Source: Panopea generosa (taxonomy: Eukaryota; Mollusca; Bivalvia; Adapedonta; Hiatellidae). Taken from it: a stretch of DNA of 64,000 nucleotides. Numbering within the stretch: the first letter of the stretch is position 1; each line of letters opens with the position of its first letter. Of the stretch, positions 37,301-52,901 are shown piece by piece. The notes beneath the pieces were generated by a model, which was not told the DNA's origin, did no database searches, and was given only the letters and a program-made list of their open reading frames with translations. The stretch covers positions 23,651,184 to 23,715,183 of the forward strand of contig CM055896.1 in NCBI GenBank assembly GCA_029582155.1. Reading direction: 5' to 3'. A program made the translations under genes and the position numbers.

Positions 37301-40300
37301 TACAAATGGCTGGATAGTAATATATAAGATGACATAGAGTAGCTTCAGTACAAATGACAGGATAGTAATATATAAGATGACATAGAGTAGCTTCAATACA
37401 AATGACAGGATAGTAATATATAAGATGACGTAGAGTAGCTTCAATACAAATGGCAGGATAGTAATGTATAAGATGACATAGAGTAGCTTCAATACAAATG
37501 ACAGGATAGTAATATATAAGATGACGTGAGTAGCTTCAGTACAAATGACAGAATAGTAATATATAAGATGATGTAGAGTAGCTCCAATACAAATGACAGG
37601 ATAGTAATATATAAGATGACATAGAGTAGCTTCAATACAAATGACAGGATAGTAATATATAAGATGACATGAGTAGCTTCAGTACAAATGACAGAATAGT
37701 AATATATAAGATGACGTAGAGTAGCTCCAATACAAATGACAGGATGGTAATATATAAGATGACATACAGTAGCTTCAATACAAAGGAAAAGATAGTAATA
37801 TATAAGATGACATAGAGTAGCTTCAATACAAACGACTGGATAGTAATATATAAGATGATCATAGAGTAGCTTCAATACAAAGGAAAGGATAGTAATATAT
37901 AAGATGACATAACGTAGCTTCAATACAAATGTCTGGATAGTAATATATAAGATGACATAGAGTAGCTTCAATACAAATTAAAGAATAGTAATATATAAAA
38001 TGACATAGAGTAGCTTCAGTACAGATGACAGAATAGTAATATATAAGATGACATAGAGTATCTTCAATACAAATGACAGAATAGTAATATATAAGATGAC
38101 ATAGAGTAGCTTCAATACAAATGATAGAATAGTAATATATAAGATGACATAGAGTAGCTTCAATACAAATGTAGGGATAGTAATATATAAGATGACATAG
38201 AGTAGCTTCAGTACAAATGACAGGATAGTAATATATAATATGACATAGAGTAGCTTCAATACTAATGACTGGATAGTAATATATAAGGTGACATTGAGTA
38301 GCTTCAATACAAATAAGAGAATAGTAATATATAAGATGACATAGAGTAGCTTCAATACAAATTAAAGAATAGTAATATTTAAAATGACATAGAGTAGCTT
38401 CAGTACAGATGACAGAATAGTAATATATAAGATGACATAGAGTATCTTCAATACAAATGACAGAATAGTAATATATAAGATGACATAGAGTAGCTTCAAT
38501 ACAAATGATAGAATAATAATATATAAGATGACATAGAGTAGCTTCAATACAAATGACTGGATAGTAATATATAAGGTGACATTGAGTAGCTTCAATACAA
38601 ATGAGAGAATAGTAATATATAAGATGACATAGACTGGCTTCAATACAAACGACTGGATAGTAATATATAAGATGACATAGAGTAGCTTCAATACAAAGGA
38701 AAGGATAGTAATATATAAGATGACATAGCGTAGCTTCAATACAAATGACAGGATAGATATATATATAAGATGACATAGCGTAGCTTCAATACAAATGACA
38801 GAATAGTAATATATAAGATGACATAGAGTAGCTTCAATACAAATGACAGAATAGTAATATATAAGATGACATAGAGTAGCTTCAATACAAATGATAGAAT
38901 GATAATATATAAGATGACATAGAGTAGCTTCAATACAAATGACAGGATAGTAATATATAAGATGACATAGAGTAGCTTCAGTACAAATGACAGGATAGTA
39001 ATATATAAGATGACATAGAGTAGCTTCAATACAAATGACTGGATAGTAATATATAAGATGACATAGAGTAGCTTCAATACAAATGACAGAATAGTAATAT
39101 ATAAGTTGACATAGAGTAGCTTCAATACAAATGATAGAATAATAATATATAAGATGACATAGAGTAGCTTCAATACAAATGACGGGATAGTAATATATAA
39201 GATGACATAGAGTACCTTCAGTACAAATGACAGAATAGTAATATATAAGATGACATAGAGTAGCTTCAATACAAATGGCAGGATAGTAATATATAAGATG
39301 ACGTAGACTAGCTTCAATACATTTGACAGAATAGTAATATATAAGATGACATAGAGTAGCTTCAATGGAAATGACGGGATAGTAATCATAGAATAGCTTC
39401 AGTACAAATGACAGGATAGTAATATATAAGATGAAATAGGGTAGCTTCAATACAAATGACATAATAGTAATATATTAAATGACAAAGAGTAGCTTCAATA
39501 CAAATGAAGGGATAGTAATATATTAAATAACAAAGAGTAGCTTCAATACAAATGACGGGATAGTAATGTATAAGATGACATAGAAGGCTTAAATACAAAT
39601 GACAGGATAGTTATATATAAGATGACATAGAGTAGCTTCAATACAAATGACGGGATAGTTATATATAAGATGGCGTAGAGTAGCTTCAATACAAATGACT
39701 GGATAGTAATGTATACGATTACGTAGAGTAGCTTCAATACAAATGACAGGATAGTAATATATAAGATGACAAAGAGTAGCTTCAATACAAATGACAGAAT
39801 AGTAATATATAAGATGACGTAGAGTAGCTTCAATACAAATGACTGGATAGTAATGTATAAGATGACGTAGAGTAGCTTCAATACAAATGACAGGATAGTA
39901 ATATATAAGATGACGTAGAGTAGCTTCAATACAAATGACTTGATAGTTATATATAAGATGACATAGAGTAGCTTCTATACAAATGGCAGGATAGTAATGT
40001 ATACGATGACGTAGAGTAGCTTCAATACAATTGACAGGATAGTAATATATAAGATGACATAGAGTAGCTTCAATACAAATGACGGGATAGTTATATATAA
40101 GATGGCGTAGAGTAGCTTCAATACAAATGACTGGATAGTAATGTATAAGATGACGTAGAGTAGCTTCAATACAAATGACAGGATAGTAATATATAAGATG
40201 ACGTAAAGTAGCTCCAATACAAATGACAGGATAGTCATATATTAGATGACATAGAGTATCTTCAATACAAATGATAGGGTTGTTATATATAAGATGACAT

Positions 40301-41622
40301 AGCGTAGCCTCAATACAAATGACGGGATAGTAATATATAAGATGACATATAGTAGCTTCAATACAAATGACAGAATAGTAATATATAAGATGACATAGAG
40401 TAGCTTCAATACAAATGACAGGATAGTTATATATATAAGATGACATAGCGTAGCTTCAATACAAATGACGGGATAGTAATATATAAGATAACATATAGTA
40501 GCTTCAATACAAATGACAGAATAGTAATATATAAGATGACATAGAGTAGCTTCAATACAAATGACAGGATAGTAATATATAAGATGACGTAGAGTAGCTT
40601 CAATACAAATGACAGAATAGTAATATATAAAGTGACATAGAGTAGCTTCAATGGAAATGATGGGATAGTAATCATAGTGTACCTTCAGTAAAAATGACAG
40701 GATAGTAATATATAAGATGACATAGAGTAGCTTCAATACAAATGACAGAATAGTAATATATAAGATCACATAGAGTAGCTTCAATACAAATGACAGAATA
40801 GTAATATATAAGATGACATAGAGTAGCTTCAATACAAATGGCAGGATAGTAATATATAAGATGACGTAGACTAGCTTCAATACATTTGACAGAATAGTAA
40901 TATATAAGATGACATAGAGTAGCTTCAATGGAAATGACGGGATAGTAATCATAGAGTAGCTTCAGTACAAATGACAGGATAGTAATATATAAGATGATAT
41001 AGGGTAGCTTCAATACAAATGACATAATAGTAATATATTAAATGACAAAGAGTAGCTTCAATACAAATGACGGGATAGTAATATATTAAATGACAAAGAG
41101 TAGCTTCAATACAAATGACGGGATAGTAATGTATAAGATGACATAGAGTACCTTCAATACAAATGACAGGATAGTAATATATAAGATGACATAGCGTAGT
41201 TTCAATACAAATGACTGGATAGTAATATATAAGATGACATAGAGTAACTTCAGTACAAATGACAGAATAGTAATATATAAGATGACATAGAGTACCTTCA
41301 ATACAAATGACAGAATAGTAATATATAAGATGACATAGAGTACCTTCAATACAAATGACAGAAAAGTAATATATAAGATGACATAGAGTACCTTCAATAC
41401 AAATGACAGGATAGTAATATATAAGATGACATAGAGTACCTTCAATACAAATGACAGAATAGTAATGTATAAGATGACATAGAGTACCTTCAATACAAAT
41501 GACAGGATAGTAATATATAAGATGACATAGCGTAGTTTCAATACAAATGACTGGATAGTTATATATAAGATGACATAGAGTAGCTTCAGTACAAATGACA
41601 GAATAGTAATATATAAGATGAC
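34313..41622. repeat. 48-bp minisatellite, about 152 copies, with large internal duplications
   Basis: The unit is 48 bases: AGATGACATAGAGTAGCTTC, AATACAAATGACAGG, ATAGTAATATATA. A few units are shortened (44-46 bases, or reduced to a TAATCATAG junction). Long minus-strand frames (up to 366 codons; LKLLYVILYITILSFV in one frame and CIEATLCHLIYYYPVI in another) arise because the unit is divisible by three and lacks stops in those frames. At least three higher-order copies exist, with offsets of 1,770 bases (35.08/36.85 kb), 384 bases (37.98/38.36 kb) and about 1,563 bases (39.39/40.95 kb). No coding role is inferred. Confidence 0.95.
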
Positions 41623-42338
<716 letters not shown>

Positions 42339-42344
42339 TATCTA

Positions 42345-42995
42345 CTTAGCCCCCCTATCAGAAAGTATATTGGTTTTCACAGGATTAAAATGCACTAACC
42401 ATTGTTTGGCCCAGTTTGAGATAAAATTTAAATCATAATTGATCACTCCTTCAATGCCTGCTATTGAAGATAAGGAATAGTATAAGGATCTGTCATCTGC
42501 ATATAGTCTAGTCTAACTAAGAAGTGACTCTGCAAAATCATTAACATGAATTAGAAACAATAATGGCCCAAGGACAGAGCCTTGGGGTATACCAGCTTTT
42601 ACATGTTTTGTTTGGGATTCTGAAGATTGAATGACCAAACGCTGATATCTATTTTTTAAATAGTTTGATAACCATGTCAGCAGTGTTCCATTAATGCCAT
42701 TTTCCTTTAATTTAAAAATTAACCATTGATACATTATTCGGTCAAACGCTTTTGGAAATATCACAGAAAACCATACATGCAAACTGTTTGTTGTCAAAAT
42801 TTTGGCAAATGTGTTGATAGATATATATAAGTTGATATGTTGTTGAATTTTTAGGTAAGAAACCAGATTGGTATTTGAATAGCAATTTGTTTTCAATAAA
42901 AAAGTTATACATATTTTAAAAACAATTCTTTCAAAATGTTTCTATCCAGCAGTTCAATATAAACGACTGAAATTTCTGGAAATCACCTTTAGCAT
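42345..42995 (-). pseudogene. LINE reverse transcriptase fragment
   Basis: On the minus strand the reading gives RT motifs in order: FERIVFKNMYNFFIENK and YQSGFLPKNSTT (fingers/palm), FCDISK followed after a one-base shift by AFDR (motif A, near 42,750), AGIPQGSVLGPLLFLIHVND (motif B, PQGSVLG at 42,567-42,587), a TAG, and RLYADDRSLYYS (catalytic YADD at 42,492-42,503), then WAKQWLVHFNP. The PQGSVLGPLLF form fits CR1/Jockey-like LINEs and differs from LINE A. Both ends are missing: the N-terminal part fades beyond about 42,995 and the C-terminal part stops at the GA microsatellite. It is a dead fragment. Confidence 0.8.
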
Positions 42996-43972
42996 TTATG
43001 CTTTACTAGTAACTTTTTCTTTCGGCCCAATGTCTGAATATATTCAGTTTGATACCAGAGTTAAACAGATAAGAATGTTGTTCGTTGTTAATCATTACAG
43101 CATTAAAACGCCTATCCTGAATCAAAAATATAATGACCCGAAAACAAAACAAACAAAAATACACTTTTATATATTATACAATTTTAACAATAAAGGCATC
43201 GTACTTACTAAAAAAAATGCATTGCATTTTTGTTAAAAAAGAAAAGAGCGACAAACTACCAAAAATTAATGTAACTGACAAGTTTCGTCATTCTTTTAAA
43301 TTTATGGAAATAATATGTGTTCAAACTTTTATAATTGATTATAAAAATGCAAAAAAAAACAACGGAATTTAAGGATAAGTGCACGAGGAGTTGAAAGATA
43401 ATTCGCAAAATCAACTTTAAAGAATTAATATAACGAAAATAGTGATAAACAAATGAATATAAATCCTAATTTCACGGGCACGACTTTCAGTTATCAAATC
43501 GTGTCACGAGTCCCTTCCATTATTTTTAACTTTGAAAAACTCTGTGCCGAATCTCTGTAACTAGATGCCAAGGATTTATGAACAAATATCTGTATTCCAA
43601 CTAAAGTTCCGTGAATAAATAACAAGTTGAATATTAATTTAAATCGTTTGATGTTAAGTTAGTTTATAACGACATGGGGGATTTGATAAGAAAACGAACC
43701 ACAGGGTTAAAGATGGGCGCAAAGAACGAGGCTCTCTCATATGTCGCCTGGTTCGATGTTCTCGCCCACAACAATATATATATTGCAACGGTGTCCTTTG
43801 TCGTAGAAAACAGAAAAAAAACAATCAGAAAAGAAAAAGATAGTATTTACGTAAAAATAATTCAACTTTACGCTTTTATAACCTTTTTGAACTCATGTAA
43901 CAGATACATATATATGAGTTTAGTTTATTACCAATGCATTTGTTTTCTTTATTGATACGATGGGTAGGTAGT
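42996..43972. other. AT-rich spacer with short unrecognised frames
   Basis: Frames such as 43,674-43,955 on the plus strand (93 codons, basic N-terminus, hydrophobic Tyr-rich C-terminus) show no recognisable domain. Nothing else is supported before the 78-bp array. Confidence 0.4.
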
Positions 43973-46900
43973 TCAACAAGTAGATCCATGTACGCGGTCG
44001 ACGTGATTTCCAGGAACATAAACTAAATTCACATTTTTCATGAGTTGTATGCTAATAGTTAATCCCTTTACTCGCTTTACGTGTGGTCCAAGAATATAAA
44101 CTACATACTTATTTATCATGCCTTGTATGCTAATAGTTGATCCCTGTACCCGATGTACGTGTGGTCCAAGAACATAAACTACATACTTATTTATCATGAC
44201 TTGTATGCTAATAGTTGATCCCTGTACTCGGTGTACGTTTGGTCCTGGAACATAAATTACATACTTATTTATCATGACTTGTATGATAATAGTTGATCAC
44301 TGTACTCGGTGAATGTGTCGTCCAGGAACATAAACAACATATTTATTTATCATGACTTGTATGCTAATAGTTGATCACTGTACTCGGTGTACGTGTTATC
44401 CAGGAACATAAACTACATATTTATTTATCATGACTTGTATGCTAACAGTTGATCCCTGTACTCGGTGTACGTGTGGTACAGGAACATAAACTTCATATTT
44501 ATTAATCATGACTTGTATGCTAACAGTTGATCACTGTACTCGGTGTACGTTTGGTCCAGGAACATAAACTACATACATATTTATCATGACTTGTATGCTA
44601 ATAGTTGATCCCTGTACTCGGTGCACGTGTGATCCTGGAACATAAACTACATATTTATTTATCATGACTTGTATGCTAACAGTTGATCCCTGTACTCAGT
44701 GTATGTGTGGTCCAGGAACATAATCTACATACTTATTAATCATGACTTGTATGCTAATAGTTGATCCCTGTACTCGGTGTACGTTTGGTCCTGGAACATA
44801 AACTACATACTTATTAATCATGACTTGTATGCTAATATTTGATCCCTGTACTCGGTGTACATTTGGTCCTGGAACATATACTACATACTTATTAATCATG
44901 ACTTGTATGCTAACAGTTGATCCCTGTAATCGGAATACGTGTGGTCCAGGAACATAAACTACATACTTATTAATCATGACATGTATGCTAATAGTTGATC
45001 CCTGTACTCGGTGTACGTTTGGTCCTGGAACATAAATTACATACTTATTAATCATGACTTTGAAGCTAACAATTGATCCCTGTACTCGGTGTACGTGTTA
45101 TCCAGGAACATAAACTACATACTTATTAATCATGACTTGAATGCTAACAGCTGATCCCTGTACTCGGTGTACGTGTTATCCAGGAACATAAACAACATAT
45201 TTATTCATCATGACTTGTATGCTAATAGTTGATCACAGTACTCGGTGAATGTGTCATCCAGGAACATAAACAACATATTTATTTATCATGACTTGTATGC
45301 TAAAAGTTGATCCCTGTACTAGGAGTACGTGTTATCCAGGAACATAAACTACATATTTATTTATCATGACTTGTATGCTAACAGTTGATCCATCTACGCG
45401 GTGTACGTTTGGTCTTGGAATATAAACTACATACTTATTTATCATGACTTCTATGCTAATAGTTGATCCCTGTACTCAGTGAATGTGTCGTTCAGGAACA
45501 TAAACAACATATTTATTTATCATGACTTGTATGCTAATAGTTGATCACTGTACTCGGTGTACGTTTGATCCAGGAACATAAACTGCATACTTATTTATCA
45601 TGACTTGTATGCTAATAGTTGATCCCTGTACTCGGTGAATGTGTCGTCCTGGAACATAAATTACATACTTATTTATCATGACTTGTATGATAATAGTTGA
45701 TCTCTGTACTCGGTGAATGTGTCGTCCAGGAACATAAACAACATACTTATTTATCATAACTTGTATGCTAATAGTTGATCCCTCTACTCGGTGTACGTGT
45801 TATCCAGGAACAAAAACTACATACTTATTTATCATAACTTGTATGCTAATAGTTGATCCCTGTACTCGGTGTACGTTTGGTACTGGAACATAAACTACAT
45901 ACTTATTTACCATGCCTTGTATGCTAATAGTTGATCCCTGTACTCGGTGTACGTGTGGTCCACGAACATAAACTACATATTTATTTATCATGACTTGTAT
46001 GATAATTGTTGATCACTGTACTCGGTAAAAGTGTCGTCCGGGAACATAAACAACATATTTATTTATCATGACTTGTATGCTAATAGTTGATCCCTGTACT
46101 CGGTGTACATGTGATCCGGGAACATCAACTACAAACTTATTTATCACGACTTCTATGCTAAAAGTTGATCACTGTACTCTGTGAATGTGTCGTCGAGGAA
46201 CATAAACTACATATTTATTTATCATGACTTGTATGCTAATAGTTGATCCCTGTACTCCGTGTACGTGTGGTCCAGGAACATATACTACATACTTATTTAT
46301 CATGACTTGTAAGCTAACAGTTTATCACTGTATTCTGTGAATGTGTAGTCCAGGAACATTCACAAGATATGTATGCTAATAGTTGATCCCTGTACTCGGT
46401 GTATGTTTGGTCCTGGAACATAAACTACACATTTATTGAGCATGACTTGTATGCTAATAGTTGATCCCTGTACTTGGTGTATGTGTGGTCCAGGAACATA
46501 AACTACTCACTTATTTATTATGACTTGTATGCTAATAGCTGATCCCTGTAGTTGGTGTACTTGTGTTCCAGGAACATAAACTACACACTTATTTATTTTG
46601 ACGTGTATGCTAATAGTTGATCCCTGTAGTCGGTGAACGTGTAGTTCACGAACATAAACTACATATTTATTTATCATATTTTGTAAGCTTAAAGTTGATC
46701 CCTGTACTCGGTGTACGTGTGGTCCAGTAACGTAAACTACATATTTATTGAGCATGACTTGTATGCTAATAGTTGATCCCTGTACTTGGTGTATATGTGG
46801 GCCAGGAACATAAACTACATATTTATTTATTATGACTTGTATGCTAATAGTTGATCTCTGTTGTTGGTTTACGTATGTTCCAGGAACATCAACTACACAC

Positions 46901-49900
46901 TTAATTATTATGACGTGTAAGCTAATAGTTGATCCATGTACTCGGTGAACACGTGATCCAGGAACATAAACTACATACTTATTTATCCTGACTTGTATGC
47001 TAACGGTTTATCCCTGTACTCGCTGTACTTGTGGTCCAAGAACATGAACTACATACTTATTTATCATAATTTTTATCCTAATAGTTGATCCCTGTACTCG
47101 GTGTTTGTGTGGTCCAAGAACACAAACTACATACTTATTTATCATAAATTTTGTCCTAATAGTTGATCCCTGTACTCGGTGTACGTTTGGTCTTGGAACA
47201 TACACTACATACTTATTTATCATGAATTATATGCTTATAGTTGATCCCTGTACTCGGTGAATGTGTTGTCCAGGAACATAAACGACATATTTATTTATCA
47301 TAACTTGTATGCTTATAGTTGATCCCTGTACTCGGTGTACGTTTGGTCTTGGAACATATACTACATACTTATTTATCATGAATTATATGCTAATAGTTGA
47401 TCCCTGTACTTGGTGAATGTGTCGCCCAGGAACATAAACAACATATTTATTTATCATAACTTTTATGCTAATAGTTGATCCCTGTATTCGGTGAACGTGT
47501 GGTCCAGGAACATACACTGTATACTTATTTATCATGACTTGTATGCTAATAATTGATCCCTATACTCGGTTAACGTGTGGTCCAAGAACATACACTACAT
47601 ACTTATTTATCATAACTTTTATGCTAATAGTTGATCCCTGTACTCGGTGTACGTTTGGTCCTGAACATACACAACATACTTATTTATCATGACTTGTATG
47701 CTAATAATTGGTTCCTGTATTCGGTGTATGTGTGGTCCAAGAACATAAACTACATACTTATTTATCATGAATTATATGCTAATAGTTGATCCTTGTACTA
47801 GGTGTACGTGTGGTCCTGGAACATACACTACATACTTATTTATCATGACTTGTATGCTAATAATTGATCCCTGTACTCGGTGTACGTGTGGTCCAATAAC
47901 ATAAACTACATACTTATTTATCATAACTTTTATGCTTATAGTTGATCCCTGTATTCGGTGTACGTTGGATTCTGGAACATAAATTACATACTTATTTATC
48001 ATGACTTGTATGCTTACAGTTAATCCCTGTACTCGGCGTACGTTTGGTCCTGGAACATACACTACATACTTATTTATTATGACTTGTATGCTAATGATTG
48101 ATCCCTGTACTCGGTGTACGTGTGGTCCAACAACATAAACTACATACTTATTAACCATGACTTATATGCTAATAGTTGATCCCAGTACACGGTGAATGTG
48201 TCGTCCAGGAACTTAAACAACATATTTAATTATCATTACTTGTATGCTAATAGTTGATCCCTGTACTCGGTGTACGTGTGATCCAGGAACATATACTACA
48301 TACTTATTTATCATGTCATGTATGCTAACAGTTGATCACTGTACTCTGTGAATGTGTCGTCCGGGAACATTAACAACATATGTATGCTAATAGTTGATCC
48401 CTGTACTCGGTGTACGTTTGGTCCTGGAACATAAACTACACATTTATTGAGCATGACTTGTATGCTAATAGTTGATCCCTGTACTTGGGGTATGTGTGGT
48501 CCAGGAACATAAACTACATTCTTATTTATTATGACTTGTATGCTAATAGCTGATCCCTGTAGTTGGCGTACTTGTGTTCCAGGAACATAAACTACACACT
48601 TATTTATTATGACGTGTATATTAATAATTGATCCCTGTAGTCAGTGAACGTGTAGTTCACGAACATAAACTACATATTTATTTACCATGTTTTGTAAGCT
48701 TAAAGTTGATCCCTGTACTCGGTGTACGTGTGGTCCAGTAACGTAAACTACATATTTATTGAGCATGACTTGTATGCTAATAGTTGATCCCTGTACTTGG
48801 TGTATATGTGGTTCAGGAACATAAACTACATTTTTATTTATTATGACTTGTATGCTAATAGTTGATCTCTGTAGTTGGTTTACGTATGTTCCAGGAACAT
48901 AAACTACACACTTAATTATTATGACGTGTATGCTAATAGTTGATCCATGTACTCGGTGAACGCGTGATCCAGGAACATAAACTACATACTTATTTATCAT
49001 GACTTGTATGCTAACGGTTTATCCCTGTACTCGCTGTACTTGTGGTCCAAGAACATAAACTACATGCATATTTATCATAATTTTTATCCTAATAGTTGAT
49101 CCCTGTACTCGGTGTTTGTGTGGTCAAAGAACATATACTACATACTTATTTATCATAATTTTTGTCCTAAAAGTTGATCCCTGTACTCGGTGTACGTTTG
49201 GTCTTGGAACATACACTACATACTTATTTATCATGAATTATATGCTAATAGTTGATCCCTGTACTCGGTGAATGTGTCGTCCAGGAACATAAACGACATA
49301 TTTATTTATCATAACTTGTATGCCCCATAATTGATCCCTGTATTTGGTAAACGTGTGGTCCAGGAACATACACTGCATAATTATTCATCAAGACTTGTAT
49401 GCTTATAGTTGATCACTGTACTCGGTGTACGTTTGGTCTTGGAACTTACACTACATACTTATTTATCATGAATTATATGCTACTAGTTGAGCTCTGTACT
49501 TGGTGAATGTGTCGTCCAGGAACATAAACAACATATTTATTTATTATAACTTTTATGCTAATAGTTGATCCCTGTATTCGGTGAACGTGTGGTCCAGGAA
49601 CATACACTGTATACTTATTTATCATGACTTGTATGCTAATAATTGATCCCTGTACTCGGTTAACGTGTGGTCCAAGAACATAAACTAAATACCTATTTAT
49701 CATAACTTTTATGCTAATAGTTGATCCCTGTACTCGGTGTACGTTTGGTCCTGAACATACACAACATACTTATTTATCATGTATGCTAATAATTGGTCTC
49801 TGTACTCGGTGTATGTGTGGTCCAAGAACATAAACTACATACTTATTTATCATGAATTATATGCTAATAGTTGATCCTTGTACTAGGTGTACGTGTGGTC

Positions 49901-52900
49901 CTGGAACATACACTACATACTTATTTATCATGACCTGTATGCTAATAATTGATCCCTGTACTCGGTGTACGTGTGGTCCAAGAACATAAACTACATACTT
50001 ATTTATCATTAATTTTATGCTAATAGTTGATCCCTGTACTCGGTGTACGTTTGGTCCTGGAACATACACTACATACTTATTTATCATGACTTGTATGCTA
50101 ATGATTGATCCCTGTACTCGGTGTACGTGTGGTCCAACAACATAAACTACATACTGATTGATCATGACTTATATGCTAATAGTTGATCCCTGTACTCGGT
50201 GTACGTGTGGTCCAAGAACATAAACTACATACTTATTTATCATTACTTTTATGCTGATAGTTGATCCCTGTACTAGGTGTACGTTTGGTCCTGGAACATA
50301 CACTACATACTTATTTATCATGACTTGTATGCTAATAGTTGATCCCTGTACTCGGTGTACGTGTTATCCAGGAACATAAACTACATACTTATTGATCATG
50401 ACTTTTATGCTTATAGTTGATCCCTGTACACGGTGTACGTGTGGTCCAGGAAGATAAACTACATATGTATTGATCATAACTTTTATACTAATAGTTGATC
50501 CCTGTAATCGGTGAACGTTTGGTCCTGAAACATAAACTACATACTTATTGATCATGACTTGTATGATAATAGTTGATCCCTCTACCCGATGTACGTTTTA
50601 TCCAGCAACATAAACTACATACTTATTGATCATGACTTGTATGATAATAGTTGATCCCTCTACCCGATGTACGTTTTATCCAGCAACATAAACTAAATAC
50701 TTAATCATCATGACTTGTATGATAATAGTTGATCCCTGTACTCTATATACGTGTGATCAAGCAACATAAACTACATACTTATTGATCATGACTTGATTGA
50801 TAATAGTTGATCCCTGTACCCGATGTACGTTTGATCCAGCAACATAAACTAAATACTTATTAATCATGACTTGTATGATAATAGTTGATCCCCGTACTCG
50901 GTGTACGTTTGTTCCTGGAACATAAACTACAAACTTATTTATCATGAATTGTATGCTAATAGTTAATCCCTGTACTCGGTATACGTTTGGTCCAGCAACA
51001 TAAACTACATACTTATTTATCATGACTTGTATGCTAATTGTTGATCCCTGTACTCGGTGTACGTGTGGTCCAAGAACATAAACTACATACTTATTTATCA
51101 TAACTTTTATGCTAATAGTTGATCCCTGTACTCGGTGTACGTGTGATCCAGGAACATAAACTACGTACTTATTAATCATGACTTGTATGCTAATAGTTGA
51201 TCCCTGTACTCGGTGTACGTGTTATCCAGGAACATAAACTACATACTTATTGATCATGACTTGTATGCTTATTGTTGATCCCTGTACCCGGTGTACGTGT
51301 GGTCCAGGAAGATAAACTACATATGTATTGATCATAACTTTTATACTAATAGTTGATCCCTGTAATCGGTGAACGTTTGGTCCTGAAACATAAACTACAT
51401 ACTTATTGATCATGTTTTTTGTATGATAATAGTTGATCCCTCTACCCGATGTACGTTTTATCCAGCAACATAAACTACATACTTATTGATCATGACTTGT
51501 ATGATAATAGTTGATCCCTCTACCCGATTTACGTTTTATCCAGCAACATAAACTAAATACTTATTCATCATGACTTGTATGATAATAGTTGATCCCTGTA
51601 CTCTATATACGTGTGATCAAGCAACATAAACTACATACTTATTGATTATGACTTGATTGATAATAGTTGATCCTTGTACCCGATGTACGTTTGATCCAGC
51701 AACATAAACTAAATACTTATTCATCATGACTTGTATGATAATAGTTGAACCTTGTACTCTATATACGAGAGATCAAGCAACATAAACTATATACTTATTA
51801 ATCATGACTTGTATGCCAATAGTTGATCCCTGTACTCGGTGTACGTTTGCTCCTGGAACATAAACTACATACTTATTTATCATGACTTGTATGCTAATAG
51901 TTGATCCCTGTACTAGGTGTACGTTTGGTCCTGGAACATAAACTACATACTTATTTAACATGATTTGTATGCCAATAGTTGATCCCTGTAATCGGTGTAC
52001 GTTTGGTCCTAAAACATAACTATATACTTATTTTTCATGTCTTCTATGCTAATAGATGATCCATTTACCCGGTGTACGTGTGGTTCTGGAACATAAACTA
52101 CATATTTATTGATCATTTTTTGTATGCTTATAGTTGATCCCAATACTCGCTGTACGTGTTGTCCAGCAACATAAACTATATACTTATTTATCATGACTTT
52201 TATGCTAATAGTTGATCTCTGTACACGGTGTACGTGTGTGATCCAGCAACATAAATTATATACTTATTTATCATGACTTGTATGATAATAGTTGATCCCT
52301 GTACCCGATGTAAGTGTGATCCAGCAAATTAACTACATACTTATTTATCATGACTTGTATGCTAATAGTTGATCCTTGTACTCGGTGTACGTGTGGTCCA
52401 GGAACATAAATTACATACTTATTTATCATGACTTGTATGATAATAGTTGATCCCTGTACCCGATGTACGTGTGATCAAGCAAATTAACTACATACTTATT
52501 TATCATGACTTGTATGATAATAGTTGAACCTTGTACTCCGTGTACGTGTGATCCAGTAACATAATTTACATACTTATTTATCATGACTTGTATGATAATA
52601 GTTGATCCCTGTACTTGGTGTACGTGTGATCCAGCAACATAAATTACATAATTATTTATCATGACTTGTATGATAATAGTTGATCCCTGTACCCGATGTA
52701 AGTGTGATCCAGCAAATTAACTACATACTTATTTACCATGACTTGTATGATAATAGTTGATCCTTGTACTCGGTGTACGTGTGGTCCAGGAACTTAAATT
52801 ACATACTTATTTATCATGACTTGTATGCTAATAGTTGATCCTTGTACTCGGTGTACGTGTGGTCCAGGAACATAAATTACATACTCATTTATCATGACTT

Positions 52901-52901
52901 G
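43973..52901. repeat. 78-bp minisatellite, main block, about 114 copies
   Basis: The unit is 78 bases: ATAAACTACATACTTATTTA, TCATGACTTGTATGC, TAATAGTTGATCCC, TGTACTCGGTGTACGTG and TGGTCCAGGAAC. The minus strand reads as a 26-residue repeat (MINKYVVYVPGPHVHRVQG then STISIQV), but frames are broken every few units and the longest is 140 codons, so coding is not supported. Higher-order copies are visible: an exact 858-base (11-unit) shift between about 50.36 and 51.22 kb, and a block of about 2.0 kb repeated from about 46.3 to 48.3 kb that includes a shortened unit. The array continues after the LTR element at 57,958. Confidence 0.95.
52898..52901. other. Target-site duplication (left), CTTG
   Basis: CTTG precedes the left LTR and is repeated at 57,958-57,961 after the right LTR. 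Joining the flanks through a single CTTG gives TCATGACTTGTATGATAA, the normal sequence of a 78-bp unit, which confirms the insertion point. Confidence 0.85.

Noticed and set aside
37859..39462. Long hydrophobic minus-strand frames (305 and 366 codons) that could look like a multi-pass membrane protein
   Set aside because: They lie wholly within the 48-bp array, two or three overlapping frames are open at once, and the residue pattern is the translation of one 48-base unit.
43674..43955. A 93-codon plus-strand frame as a gene
   Set aside because: It has no domain, no supporting context and a low-complexity hydrophobic end; kept only as a note in the spacer entry.
43973..52901. A 26-residue repeat protein on the minus strand of the 78-bp array
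   Set aside because: Frames are broken every one to five units, the longest is 140 codons, and no start, signal or splice logic is seen.
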